A program made the position numbers and the translations under genes. Shown in pieces: positions 24,767 through 32,900 of a stretch of 32,900 bases of DNA (position 1 is its first letter; each line of letters starts with the position of its first letter). This stretch comes from Pseudomonadota bacterium (lineage in GTDB: Bacteria; Pseudomonadota; Gammaproteobacteria; Competibacterales; Competibacteraceae), in NCBI GenBank assembly GCA_022709365.1, contig JAKLIY010000038.1, positions 1-32,900 of the forward strand, given 5' to 3'. The notes beneath the pieces are model-generated. The model saw nothing but the letters and a program-made list of their open reading frames with translations, made no database searches and was not told the DNA's origin.

Positions 24767-26899
24767 TCACCGGGAAGCCCCGCTCCGACGAATCCACACC
24801 TCGGCGCTAGCGGCCTGACCAGCCTGATCCAGCACCGTAATCCGCGCCAGCCCCTCGCCATCCGGCGACCAGAACGCCTCCCGCCGCCACGGATCAACCG
24901 CTAAAAGCTGACCATTGACCAACCAGCGCAAAGGCCGGACTCCGCCTTTGGCCGCCAGCGGCAATTCAGCCAGTCCGTTATCCGCGTCGGGTAATTCGAC
25001 GGTCGTGCCGGCCACGGGAAAAGTGATGTCCAGCGTCGGCGCGTTGACCGTCTCCACAGCGGGCCGGGTACGGAAGTAGCGCAAGCGCTCCGGCAATTGT
25101 TCGCGACTGACGACACGCAGAGCATTGGCCGATGGTGCTGTCGGCGAATTGACCGGCTTCGGCAACAGGTCGAAGACCCGGAACAGCAAGGGGGCGGCGG
25201 TGTTGCGGCCATAATGACCGGGACTGGGCGAACCATCCGGTCGCCCGACCCAGACCCCAACGGTGTAATCCGCATCAAAGCCCAGCGCCCAGGCGTCGCG
25301 GAAACCGTAGGAGGTGCCGGTCTTGTGGGCGATGAAGCGCGGTTGAGCGGTGCTGGCCGGCGGCGCGACATTTTGCGGAACGGGCGAGCCGCGCAGTATC
25401 TCTCCCAGATACCAGCAGGCCATGGGCGACAACAGCGAGTGACCGGGAGCTTCGGGATCAACTGGGCTGAAACGCAATGGCATCACCCGGCCATCCTCGG
25501 CAAAGCTGGCGTACAGGGTGGTCAGTTCTTCCAGCGTCATGCCTACCCCACCCAATGCTAACGGTAACCCGGGTTGTGGATATGCAGCGTTCCAGTGCAA
25601 TGGCAGGCCAACCTCACGCAACCGCGCCGCCACTCGCACTGGCCCGACTTGTTCCAACACCGCCACCGCCGGAATGTTCAGCGACTGCTGCAAGGCTTCG
25701 CGCACTGTTAACTGCCCGGCGTAGGTATGGCGAAAATTGGTGGGACTGTAATCGCCAAACCGGGTGGGAACATCCTCAATCAGGGTTTCCGGGTGAATCA
25801 GTAGATCGTCGAAACCCAGCCCGTAAATCAACGGCTTGAGCGTAGAACCGGGCGAACGCACCGCCCGGATCAAGTCTACCTGCCCAGCGCGGCGCGGGTC
25901 GTGGAAATCGCTGCCGCCGACATAGGCCAGCACCTGCCGACGGTGATTCGCGACCACCAGGATGGCAATGCTGCTGGGCGCTTCCAGGGTGCTGTACTGC
26001 TGGCGAGCGAGGGTTTCCAGCGTCTGTTGCAAATCTCGGACGATAAAGGTGTGGTGGATCATCGTTTCTGGTTGGGTCGCCCGCAACCGGTCAGCGAGAT
26101 GCGGTGCCAGAAAGGGCAGGGTGCGGCGTTGATTCGGCAAAGATTCCTGACGGGCTTCCTCAACCTGCTGCGCCGTCAGCACACCGAGTTGTTCCATGCG
26201 CGCCAATACCTTGTCGCGGGCGGCCCGCGCCCGTTCCGGATAACGATCCGGCCGAACCCGGGAAGGGGCCTGCGGCAATGCCACCAGCAGCGCGGCTTCC
26301 GCTGCGGTCAATCGGGAAGGTTCCTTGCCCAGCCAGACCAGTGAAGCGGCGCGAATCCCTTCCAGGTTGCCGCCATAGGGGGCCAGGGTCAGGTAAAAGC
26401 TAAGAATTTCTGCCTTGGAATAGCGCCGTTCCAGTTGCAGGGCGCGCAGCATTTCTCCAATCTTGCCGGAAAAATCGCGTTCATGCGGTTCCAGCAGTCG
26501 GGCCGCCTGCATGGTCAGGGTCGATGCACCCGATACGATACGGCCATGACGCAACCACTGGCCCAGCGCCCGCGCCGCCGCCAACAGATCAACACCGGGA
26601 TGCGCGGCAAAACGCTGATCTTCGTAGGTCAGCAGCATTCTCAGATACAGCGGGTCGATGTCCGACATCATCGCTGGCAGCCGCCAAACGCCCGGCCCGA
26701 CGGTAAAACCGCGCAAAATGCGGTGATTGGCGTCCAATACCAGCCCCGAGGTTTGGCCGGCACGGGCGATGGAAGGTGGAAATTGGCGATCCAGAACCAA
26801 CAGCACCGCGATGGACAGGATCATGATCGCCAGTCCGACGCCAATCGGCCGACGGCGGGAAGCAGGCGGATGGTTCAAGGGATGATTGGGCGTCGGCAT
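24767..26899 (-). CDS. pbpC: Penicillin-binding protein 1C
   Basis: A bifunctional peptidoglycan synthase of 710 residues anchored by an N-terminal helix (about 19-37). The GT51 glycosyltransferase has catalytic Glu93 in EDQRF and GASTLTMQ (124-131). The transpeptidase has Ser352-x-x-Lys355 (SPGSTLKP), SLN (406-408) and KTGTS (526-530), all intact. A C-terminal beta domain of the BiPBP_C type (about 620-710) identifies the 1C class. PbpC is usually paired with an alpha-2-macroglobulin (YfhM) gene, but none is next to it here. Its upstream side holds antitoxin debris. Confidence 0.95.
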   Translation of the reverse strand: MPTPNHPLNHPPASRRRPIGVGLAIMILSIAVLLVLDRQFPPSIARAGQTSGLVLDANHRILRGFTVGPGVWRLPAMMSDIDPLYLRMLLTYEDQRFAAHPGVDLLAAARALGQWLRHGRIVSGASTLTMQAARLLEPHERDFSGKIGEMLRALQLERRYSKAEILSFYLTLAPYGGNLEGIRAASLVWLGKEPSRLTAAEAALLVALPQAPSRVRPDRYPERARAARDKVLARMEQLGVLTAQQVEEARQESLPNQRRTLPFLAPHLADRLRATQPETMIHHTFIVRDLQQTLETLARQQYSTLEAPSSIAILVVANHRRQVLAYVGGSDFHDPRRAGQVDLIRAVRSPGSTLKPLIYGLGFDDLLIHPETLIEDVPTRFGDYSPTNFRHTYAGQLTVREALQQSLNIPAVAVLEQVGPVRVAARLREVGLPLHWNAAYPQPGLPLALGGVGMTLEELTTLYASFAEDGRVMPLRFSPVDPEAPGHSLLSPMACWYLGEILRGSPVPQNVAPPASTAQPRFIAHKTGTSYGFRDAWALGFDADYTVGVWVGRPDGSPSPGHYGRNTAAPLLFRVFDLLPKPVNSPTAPSANALRVVSREQLPERLRYFRTRPAVETVNAPTLDITFPVAGTTVELPDADNGLAELPLAAKGGVRPLRWLVNGQLLAVDPWRREAFWSPDGEGLARITVLDQAGQAASAEVWIRRSGASR

Positions 26900-26977
26900 T
26901 GGGTGGTGGTGGCGTCAGAAACCCAAGGATTGACCTAAACGACACTATGCGGAATCTACCGAAAGGGGAAAGCACAT

Positions 26978-27142
26978 TTGCGTCCCATCCGGAATGAACA
27001 TGAATATGATCGTACCGTGATCCTGATGAATTCCCTGCTGGATGTCGTTGGCGATCAAGACGATCATCCATTGACTGGTTTGCTGGATTTGGTGAGTAAA
27101 CTGGTCGAGGATTTTGATACGGAACATTACGCGGTCGAATAA
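26978..27142 (+). pseudogene. Truncated HigA-type antitoxin (N-terminal domain only)
   Basis: From a TTG at 26978 the plus-strand frame reads RPIRNEHEYDRTVILMNSLL, then DVVGDQDDHPLTGLLDLV and SKLVEDFDTEHYAVE, then TAA. This is the N-terminal helical half of HigA-like antitoxins (RPIRxExDYxxAL...LxxLVExYExxHYPI). The helix-turn-helix half that should follow is missing, and no such sequence is found downstream in any frame. AAGGGGA lies about 9 bases before the TTG, so a 54-residue peptide could still be made. No partner toxin is visible. The rest of 26900-27377 shows no convincing gene. Confidence 0.65.
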
Positions 27143-27377
27143 GCCGCCCAGACGCCCTAAAGATGAGACCTTGTTATTTGGACAACGAGGACATTTTCGA
27201 CCAGTTGGTTGGGCAAACCAGCGTAGTCTGGCGTTTATCAAGCGCACCCGTTGCATCATAAAGCGGCAATAACCCGCCCGGCAAAGGCGTCACCTCGCCC
27301 ACCCGAAAAATCCCCTTTTTCCGCGCTGTCATCCACCATCGTGATAACGTCTCCAGTGGCAAAAGGCCACATCGAAT

Positions 27378-28913
27378 TCATCCATGCAGCAAGTGCCGGG
27401 GACGGATTCCCACCGCCAGCATCGTCAATAGATAACTTGCTCCACTCATCGCGATTAACCCGCACAGACGCCATAACCGTTCACTGGCGCTGGCGTTAAT
27501 CCAGCTTGCTAAATCACCCACGCCGAACCCCAGCACCAGGCCCATCGTCAAATTGGCAACGGTCAGTTGCAGCAAAAACTTCGTCCAACCCGGCTGTGGC
27601 TGATAAATATCCCGCCGCCGCAGATTAAAGAACAGCAATCCGGCATTGAGAAACGCCGCCAGTGAAGTCGCCAGCGCCAGCCCGGCATGAGCCAGTGGCC
27701 AGACCAGCGTCAGCACCATCGCCGTATTCGCGCCCATGGCGATCAGTCCATATTTAACCGGGCTGCGGGTATCCTGCCGGGCGTAGAAACCGGGAGCCAG
27801 CACCTTGATCAGCATGAACGCCACCAGCCCCAGCGCGAACGCCATCAAACTGCGCGCCGACATCGCGACATCGCGGGCGTCGAATTCGCCATACTGGAAC
27901 AGCGCCGACAGGATCGGGCCGGCCAACAGGATTAGCGCCACGGTGGCCGGCATCCCGATCAACAAGGCCCAGCGCAGCGCCCAGTCCAGCGTGCGCGAGA
28001 AATCCTCTTTTTCCGCGCTGGCGTGTTGCCGGGACAACCGGGGCAGAATCACCGTGCCGAGCGCCACGCCGAAAATGCCCAGCGGAAATTCCACCAGCCG
28101 GTCCGAGTAGTACAGCCAACTGACGCTGCCGGAGATCAGGAACGAGGCAATCAGCGTATCGATCAGCAGATTAACCTGCGCGACCGAGGACCCAAACACC
28201 GCAGGCAACATCAGCTTCAGCACTTTTTGCACGCCCTGCGCCGCCCAGCCCCAACGCGGACGCGGCAGCAGCTTGACCTGGCGCAGAAAGGGAATCTGAA
28301 AACTCAACTGGATGATCCCGGCGATAAACACACCCCAGGCCAGGCCCATCACCGGCTTTTCCATCAGCGGCGCCAGCCACAACGCAGCGGCGATCATGGT
28401 GAGATTGAGCAAGACTGGAGTCACAGCGGGAATGGCGAACTTGCCGCAACTGTTCAACACCCCGCCCGCCAGCGCGGTCAGTGAGATGAACAGCAAGTAG
28501 GGGAAAGTAATGCGCAGCATGTCCACCGTCAGTTCATACTTACCTGCGTCGCCGGTGAAACCTGGCGCAAAAATCAGGATCAACAGCGGCGCAGCCAGGA
28601 CGCCCAGCGCGGTGATGATGAGCAGAATCACCCCCAGCGTGCCGGTGACTTGATCCACCAATTCCCGTAGCTCTTCTGGAGAGCGTTGCGTCTGATATTC
28701 CGAGAACACCGGTACAAAAGCCTGTGAGAATGCTCCTTCGGCGAACAGGCGGCGTAAAAAGTTCGGGATGCGGAACGCGACGAAGAAGGCGTCAGTGCCC
28801 GCCCCGGCCCCGAACAGTTGCGCGTAGATCATGTCGCGGATAAAGCCGGTCACCCGCGACAGCGAGGTCATGGCGCTGACCACGCCGGTGGATTTCAAAA
28901 GAGCCTTGCTCAT
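27378..28913 (-). CDS. murJ: Lipid II flippase MurJ
   Basis: MurJ moves lipid II across the inner membrane for peptidoglycan synthesis. The ATG at 28913 starts MSKALLKSTGVVSAMTSLSR, the canonical N-terminus; the longer frame adds 42 non-conserved residues. The 511-residue product has the expected series of about 14 hydrophobic segments. Family motifs include SRVTGFIRDMIYAQLFGAG, the RIPNFLRRLFAEGAFSQAFV stretch and LVEFPLGIFGVALGTVILPR. Arg and Asp residues in the central cavity are present. It is divergent from rpsT, the conserved gammaproteobacterial arrangement. Confidence 0.96.
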   Translation of the reverse strand: MSKALLKSTGVVSAMTSLSRVTGFIRDMIYAQLFGAGAGTDAFFVAFRIPNFLRRLFAEGAFSQAFVPVFSEYQTQRSPEELRELVDQVTGTLGVILLIITALGVLAAPLLILIFAPGFTGDAGKYELTVDMLRITFPYLLFISLTALAGGVLNSCGKFAIPAVTPVLLNLTMIAAALWLAPLMEKPVMGLAWGVFIAGIIQLSFQIPFLRQVKLLPRPRWGWAAQGVQKVLKLMLPAVFGSSVAQVNLLIDTLIASFLISGSVSWLYYSDRLVEFPLGIFGVALGTVILPRLSRQHASAEKEDFSRTLDWALRWALLIGMPATVALILLAGPILSALFQYGEFDARDVAMSARSLMAFALGLVAFMLIKVLAPGFYARQDTRSPVKYGLIAMGANTAMVLTLVWPLAHAGLALATSLAAFLNAGLLFFNLRRRDIYQPQPGWTKFLLQLTVANLTMGLVLGFGVGDLASWINASASERLWRLCGLIAMSGASYLLTMLAVGIRPRHLLHG

Positions 28914-28992
28914 GGCGATTCTGCCGGGGGGTGGAAAGGCGCGGATGATAGCCGGATCGGCCCAAACTGTCAGTGTCGGCGCGGGCCAGGGA

Positions 28993-29023
28993 TTGACAGA
29001 ACAGGAGGAAACATCAATATTAT
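28993..29023 (+). promoter_or_regulatory. Probable rpsT promoter
   Basis: A perfect -35 TTGACA (28993-28998) lies ahead of AATATT at 17-base spacing (29016-29021), which overlaps TATTAT at 29018-29023. Either could be the -10. Transcription would begin about 45 bases before the S20 start. Confidence 0.55.
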
Positions 29024-29071
29024 CGAACTTTTTTATCACTTAATCGGCAGAGTTTTTAAGGAGTCTTCACC

Positions 29072-29338
29072 TTGGCCAACACTGTTCAAGCGAAAAAGCG
29101 CGCCCGCCAGGCGGAAGTGCATCGTCAGCATAACGCCAGCATGAAATCCATGCTGCGCACCTACGTCAAGCGCGTTGTCAAAGCCATCGAATCCGGCGAC
29201 CAGGCCAAAGCCGAATCCGAATATCAGATCGCCGTGCCGGTGATCGACCGCATGGCCCGCAAGGGTTTGATTCATCCCAACAAAGCCGCCCGCCACAAGA
29301 GCCGCTTGACCCATCACATCCGCGACATGGCCGCCTGA
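29072..29338 (+). CDS. rpsT: 30S ribosomal protein S20
   Basis: S20 is a primary 16S rRNA-binding protein of the small subunit. The 88 residues show the family pattern: [35 protein letters not shown] and the [14 protein letters not shown]-terminus. The start is TTG, as in E. coli rpsT where the weak UUG start is part of autogenous translational control. AAGGAG (29059-29064) supports it, and no in-frame ATG fits. The gene is lysine- and arginine-rich as expected. Confidence 0.97.
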   Translation: MANTVQAKKRARQAEVHRQHNASMKSMLRTYVKRVVKAIESGDQAKAESEYQIAVPVIDRMARKGLIHPNKAARHKSRLTHHIRDMAA

Positions 29339-29367
29339 GCGCGACCGCTCGCTACCGCACCCACCCC

Positions 29368-30171
29368 TCATCCTTCATCCCGGGTGAGGGAAAATCCGCC
29401 TTCCTGGGCGAACCGCCCCAGATACGCCAGTCCGGCAATGGCCCGGCTGCCATACCATGAGGTCATTTCCCCATCGATCAACCGCAATTTTTCCTGTGGA
29501 TAGTCGTAATCACGGGCAAACTCCGCCAAATCCGCCGTCTGGAAGGAATACGGCTCACTGCTGAACAGCACTAGATCAGCGGCGTCCAGCAGAGCGCGAT
29601 CCAGTTCCAGCACGGGATAACGGGCATCGGCAATGGCCGGCAGCGTTTCCCATCCCACCAATTCCAGCATTCGGGCGATGTAAGTTTCCCGACTGACACC
29701 CATCCACGGCTTGCGCCAGATCAGGTACAGCACCCGCCGCCGGGGCCAGGTTTCCCGACGCAGTTCCGCCAGTGTCTGCGCGAAATCCGCCGCTAACCGT
29801 TCCGCTTCCGCTTCACGGTGAAAAATACCGCCCAGCAGGCGGTAGAGCGGCAGGTTATCCTCCGGGGCCAGCGGATGGGTGACGACAATATTTAGCCCGT
29901 CCCCGGCCAGCCGTTCGGCCAATTCACGCGGGTTCTCGTCGATGTTGACGATGATATGGGTCGGCTGAAGCGCCCGCAACCGGGCGTAGCGGACCTTCTT
30001 CGTGCCGCCAACGATGGGAATAGCCACCACTGCCGGTTGAGGATGGATGCAGTAATGAGTGCGGCCCACGATGTGCTCCGCCAGTCCCAGCGCAAATAGC
30101 AATTCGGTGATGCTGGGCACCAGCGACACGATACGGGCCGGGATTTGCGTCGGCGCATGAGGCCGATCCAA
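29368..30171 (-). CDS. Helical-backbone metal receptor, BtuF-like
   Basis: A 267-residue protein of the BtuF/periplasmic cobalamin- or iron-complex-binding fold. The N-terminal RIVSLVPSITELLFALGL and VGRTHYC motifs, the central IVGGTKKVRYARLRALQPTH, and YLIWRKPWMGVSRETYIARM are typical of the cobalamin-binding subgroup. No signal peptide is seen, so it may be cytoplasmic or lack its leader. No ABC permease or ATPase lies beside it. Corrinoid binding is likely from the family, but the ligand is not proven. Confidence 0.82.
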   Translation of the reverse strand: MDRPHAPTQIPARIVSLVPSITELLFALGLAEHIVGRTHYCIHPQPAVVAIPIVGGTKKVRYARLRALQPTHIIVNIDENPRELAERLAGDGLNIVVTHPLAPEDNLPLYRLLGGIFHREAEAERLAADFAQTLAELRRETWPRRRVLYLIWRKPWMGVSRETYIARMLELVGWETLPAIADARYPVLELDRALLDAADLVLFSSEPYSFQTADLAEFARDYDYPQEKLRLIDGEMTSWYGSRAIAGLAYLGRFAQEGGFSLTRDEG

Positions 30172-30580
30172 GGCGTCAGTCAGGATATTCAGGGGTTACT
30201 CCGTCTAAGGTTTTTAAGTAAAAACAGCACCCCGCTGGTCCAGCAGCCCATCGAAGGTCGCTTCCAGGCTGGGATGGACGCCCCGCATCCCATTAATGAT
30301 AAAAACTATTGGTAAGTGGTATAAAATACGCACCGATGAGTCGTGATCACGAGGAGACGTCGATGATGCGTGGATCGGATCGTAGCGGGGAGCCGCTACA
30401 GAAAATCGAGTGATAGAGAGGTCACGATTTGCTTGGGGGCAGGTGAGGCTGTTTGGCTCGGGTTCCCGCAGATATGGATCAAATTGGGCTGCCGCCTGGA
30501 GAGTCAGGTTTCAGGCCATGACCAAATGAAATCGCCCGGCGTTGCCGGGCGATTTCATCGATCTCAATTAGTTGAGATAT
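30172..30580. other. Gene-poor region with promoter-like TATAAAAT and possible IS debris
   Basis: A TATAAAAT near 30321 precedes GAGGAGACGTCG and an ATG at 30363. That frame reads MMRGSDRSGEPLQKIE and stops. The opening MRGSD-x-x-GxxL resembles the start of some IS5/IS1182-like transposases (MRGSDxxxGxLFSY), so this may be the stub of a lost insertion sequence. A longer GTG frame to 30591 has no recognisable homology. The cold-shock terminator is at the right end. Confidence 0.35.
30526..30558 (-). terminator. Long hairpin downstream of the cold-shock gene
   Basis: ATGAAATCGCCCGGC (30526-30540) and GCCGGGCGATTTCAT (30544-30558) form a perfect 15-bp stem with a three-base loop. It lies 22 bases after the csp stop. 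The T-tract is short on the minus strand (ATTTCATTTGG), but the stem is strong enough for a terminator or transcript stabiliser. Confidence 0.7.
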
Positions 30581-30787
30581 TTAATCTATAGAGCGGATAT
30601 TAGCGGCTTGCTTACCCTTGGGGCCAGTGGTGACATCAAACGAAACCTTCTGGGTTTCCCTAAGAGTTTTGAATCCTTGCCCTTGAATGGCTGAGAAATG
30701 TGCGAATAAATCCTCGCCGCCGCCATCCGGAGAGATGAAACCAAAACCCTTTGCTTCGTTAAACCATTTAACAGTACCAGTTGACAT
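30581..30787 (-). CDS. Cold-shock protein, CspA family
   Basis: A 68-residue single-domain RNA/DNA chaperone that melts structured mRNA. It has the RNP1 motif KGFGFI (13-18) and RNP2 DLFAHF (26-31), the WFN start and a lysine-rich end. Which family member this is (cspA, C, D or E) cannot be told from sequence alone. A leader of about 140 bases separates the predicted promoter (30937-30965) from the ATG. Long leaders of this sort mediate temperature-dependent translation in cspA homologues. A strong hairpin follows the stop. Confidence 0.95.
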   Translation of the reverse strand: MSTGTVKWFNEAKGFGFISPDGGGEDLFAHFSAIQGQGFKTLRETQKVSFDVTTGPKGKQAANIRSID

Positions 30788-31187
30788 GAAATTCGATCTC
30801 GAAAAGATTGGAAAGAAAGAAAGAGCAACCGCTCACGGGTACAAGAATTGAAATAGAGGAACTGACGAGCCGACTACCGATTGGAAGGGTTTGCAGCGAA
30901 CGAGCAGATGACCTACTAAGAAAACTTGCATCGTCTATTGTAAAGTACGAAGCAAGACAACACAAGTACTTTCGCTCATGTCGGTGAACAGATGAAGCCC
31001 CAAGCAGTGGGTGAAGCAAGATTCGTTGAGTTCTGGCACAATCTTCAGCGTATAGAGCGTAGACAGAGATGCCCATGATTTGTTTTCCGATGAGCTTCAA
31101 AACCTCAGCCTCGATGTAAACGGCCTGAACAGCGCTGCAGAGCGCGACAAGATACAACGATCAACAGGCGAACTGGAGTGTGCAGGA
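30788..31187. promoter_or_regulatory. csp leader and promoter; upstream region of the YaiI gene
   Basis: On the minus strand, -35 TTGTGT (30960-30965) and -10 TACAAT (30937-30942) are separated by exactly 17 bases, which would give a start near 30930 and a 5' leader of about 140 nt. The leader is pyrimidine-rich near the gene (TTGCTCTTTCTTTCTTTCC). Open frames through this stretch on either strand lack recognisable homology and are probably fortuitous. The plus-strand promoter of the YaiI gene must also lie here but is not clear. Confidence 0.55.
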
Positions 31188-31646
31188 ATGCGAATCTGGA
31201 TTGATGCCGACGCTTGTCCCGGCCCGGTCAAGGATATGGTCTTTCGTGCCTCACGCCGGGTCAGCGTTCCAGTGACGCTGGTAGCGAATCGCCGGCTTCA
31301 ACTGCCGCTCTCCCCGCTGATTACCGCTGTGCAGGTCAGCTCTGGTTTTGACGAGGCCGATCACGTCTTGGCACACCAGGCGAAAAGCGGCGATCTGGTC
31401 ATCACTGCGGATATTCCTCTGGCAGCTCGACTCGTAGCGCAAGGGATTACCGCGCTAAACCCTCGCGGTGAAGAGTATTCCGCGGAGAATATTCAAGAGA
31501 GGTTGGCTTTACGCGATCTCAAGGAGGAATTGCGGTCGGCAGGCGTGGCGACCGGCGGGCCGGCACCCTACCACAATCGCGACAAACAAGCGTTTGCCAA
31601 CAGCCTGGATCGTTGGTTGGCGCGGAATCGAGCGGGTCATTGCTGA
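31188..31646 (+). CDS. YaiI/YqxD family protein (DUF188)
   Basis: The ATG at 31188 begins MRIWIDADACPGPVKDMVFR, the canonical start; a longer frame upstream is not conserved. GGAG lies 9 bases before it. The 152-residue product shows the PIN-like DUF188 signatures: DADACP, VSSGFDEADHVLAHQAKSGD, TADIPLAARLVAQG and LNPRGEEYSAENI. The aspartates resemble a PIN-domain nuclease site, but no activity is established. The family is widespread in bacteria and annotated only by its domain. Confidence 0.92.
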   Translation: MRIWIDADACPGPVKDMVFRASRRVSVPVTLVANRRLQLPLSPLITAVQVSSGFDEADHVLAHQAKSGDLVITADIPLAARLVAQGITALNPRGEEYSAENIQERLALRDLKEELRSAGVATGGPAPYHNRDKQAFANSLDRWLARNRAGHC

Positions 31647-31778
31647 CCGTTGTGAAATTCTCTTCACGCCGCAGAGCGCTGCCGTTTGCTTCAGACGTTG
31701 TTGTCTTCGTGCGGGTCGGCTGGCGCCATGGGCGGCGACCGCCAAATCGCTGCCAGATCATTGAAAATGACCGCAGGA

Positions 31779-32651
31779 TCATGACCGCCATGGCGGGGGG
31801 ATTGATTCGGTTTCACCTGGAACCGGCATGAATCGACCTGCTGCCCAGTCGGCCTTGGCTACTTCGATACGTTCCCGGCTGCGGGCCACAAAGTTCCAGT
31901 AAATGAAACGGCGACCGTCCAGAGGTTCACCACCCAGCACCATCAGACGAGCGGCGGTTTCGGCTTCCAGCCGCACTGGTCGACCGGGCGTCAAGACCGC
32001 CAGATGGCCGGGTTCGATCGGGATTCCCGCCACGCGCAGCCGCCCCGCAGCGAGATACATCCCGCGCTCTGGGTAGACCGGCGGCAGTTCCCATTCGGCG
32101 CCCGCCGCCAGTTCTATATCAGCCTGGAAGGTGGGCGAATAGGCGATGACCGGCGAAATGAGATCAAATGCTGCGCCGATCAGCAGTCGCAGCGACAAAC
32201 CCTCCGCCTCGAAAGCCGGGAGCGCTGTCGCCGGATAATGATGAAACGCCGGGGGCATCTCTTCATGCTCAGCAGGCAGCGCCAGCCAAATCTGGATGCC
32301 GTGTACCGGTATCTGGTCGGCCCGAATGTCGGCAGGTACCCGTTCCGAGTGGACGATGCCGCGCCCGGCCGCCATCAGGTTGATAGCGCCGGGTTCAATA
32401 CGCTGGACATAGCCCAGACTGTCGCGGTGCATCATCGCGCCTGAATACAAGTAGGTGACTGTGGCTAAGCCGATATGCGGGTGCGGGCGGACGTCCCCCG
32501 TAGTTCCCTCGCGGGTGAATAGGGCAGGCCCCATGTGGTCGAAAAACACGAAGGGACCGACTGACTGGATCTCGGCGGCGGGCAGCAATCGCTGGACGGG
32601 AAAGCCCACATCACTGGCTTGGGGTGAAATCAGGCGCTGGATGGCGTTCAT
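31779..32651 (-). CDS. Pirin-family bicupin protein
   Basis: The start at 32651 (MNAIQRLISPQASDVGFPVQ) is chosen because GAGGAG precedes it by a few bases; an in-frame ATG 12 codons upstream lacks such a site. The 290-residue product has the N-terminal cupin metal motif RPHPHIGLATVTYLYSG with a later GIVHSERV histidine and glutamate, and a second cupin ending LVLGGEPLDGRRFIYWNFV. Bacterial pirins bind iron, some act as quercetin dioxygenases, and others regulate metabolic enzymes. Which applies here is unknown. The copy of the left-edge element begins 125 bases upstream. Confidence 0.93.
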   Translation of the reverse strand: MNAIQRLISPQASDVGFPVQRLLPAAEIQSVGPFVFFDHMGPALFTREGTTGDVRPHPHIGLATVTYLYSGAMMHRDSLGYVQRIEPGAINLMAAGRGIVHSERVPADIRADQIPVHGIQIWLALPAEHEEMPPAFHHYPATALPAFEAEGLSLRLLIGAAFDLISPVIAYSPTFQADIELAAGAEWELPPVYPERGMYLAAGRLRVAGIPIEPGHLAVLTPGRPVRLEAETAARLMVLGGEPLDGRRFIYWNFVARSRERIEVAKADWAAGRFMPVPGETESIPPPWRS

Positions 32652-32776
32652 TTCAGGACTCCTCTGGATCGGGATAGTGCGGCACAACGCCGCGGCTCAC
32701 AGCGATTCGATTGCGGCGCAATCTATAACAATCCTCTCTGAGTTGCGTAGTCAACCTCGTTTTCAGCACACTCTCT

Positions 32777-32900
32777 CAGGACTTTCGCTCAATCTTCTCG
32801 ATCAAGCGGGTTGATACACTGGAATACGCGGATTACGTAACTCATGACGTAAATACTCACTCCAGAGGTTGTTTTTAACTTGGTAGAGGGTTGTCTTCAT
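32777..32900. repeat. Multicopy element terminus, right copy
   Basis: This is the exact reverse complement of bases 3-126. The boundary CAGGACTTTCGC starts at 32777, upstream of the pirin gene, and the repeat continues to the end of the window. Any promoter inside the element would read toward or away from pirin depending on the unseen part. Confidence 0.75.

Noticed and set aside
26945..27259. A 104-codon minus-strand open frame between pbpC and murJ
   Set aside because: It is antisense to the recognisable HigA N-terminal fragment and has no family features.
27174..27474. Two overlapping short minus-strand frames downstream of murJ
   Set aside because: No recognisable homology, no clear ribosome site, and they overlap each other and the murJ end; coding status not supportable.
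30768..31157. A 129-codon minus-strand frame reading into the cold-shock gene
   Set aside because: It covers the predicted csp promoter and leader, has no family match and ends inside csp in another frame.

Overview
This 32.9 kb window reads as the chromosome of a GC-rich gammaproteobacterium. Housekeeping genes set the affiliation: valS, prfC, purEK, murJ, rpsT with a UUG start, oxyR with Cys199/Cys208, msrP/msrQ, pbpC and an NADP isocitrate dehydrogenase. The accessory genes (DUF4160/DUF2442 pairs, an ETDRKFQ-repeat nuclease-like protein, Rpn debris) resemble those of large environmental gammaproteobacteria such as Competibacter- or Thiothrix-like lineages. That placement is an inference from gene style.

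Region 1 (1-4577) is the most unusual part. A 124-bp sequence at the left edge recurs inverted at the right edge and looks like one terminus of a multicopy insertion element. It cuts off the 5' end of a very large secreted-type protein: S8 subtilase, SH3-like, leucine-rich repeats, M23 peptidase, two SH3-like segments and a C-terminal DUF1566 (Lcl) domain. After it come an Avd-like four-helix-bundle gene and a second, exported DUF1566 protein with a fibronectin-III tail. The two DUF1566 domains end in near-identical 3' cassettes. These differ almost only at codon positions 1 and 2 and close with an identical 26-bp tail. This is the hallmark of diversity-generating retroelement (DGR) variable regions. 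No reverse transcriptase or template repeat is visible here, so I read this as a DGR target locus served by a retroelement located elsewhere.

Region 2 (4578-7977) is an accessory island. It has a minus-strand DUF4160-DUF2442-XRE operon, decayed Rpn-family and duplicated nuclease fragments, a coiled-coil PD-(D/E)XK-like protein, and a second DUF4160-DUF2442 pair on the plus strand.

Region 3 (7978-12410) holds prfC and a minus-strand cluster of GT4 glycosyltransferase, 6-pyruvoyl-tetrahydropterin-synthase-like enzyme and short-chain dehydrogenase. Together they suggest synthesis of a glycosylated reduced pterin.

Region 4 (12411-24754) contains purEK, oxyR, an isocitrate dehydrogenase fused to a CBS pair, a chagasin-type inhibitor lipoprotein, another lipoprotein, valS, a DUF2333 membrane protein, a YdjM-like membrane protein, and msrP and msrQ arranged divergently.

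Region 5 (24755-32900) carries pbpC, a decayed HigA-type antitoxin, murJ, rpsT, a BtuF-like protein, a cold-shock gene with a long leader, a YaiI/YqxD protein and a pirin. The inverted copy of the left-edge repeat closes the window.
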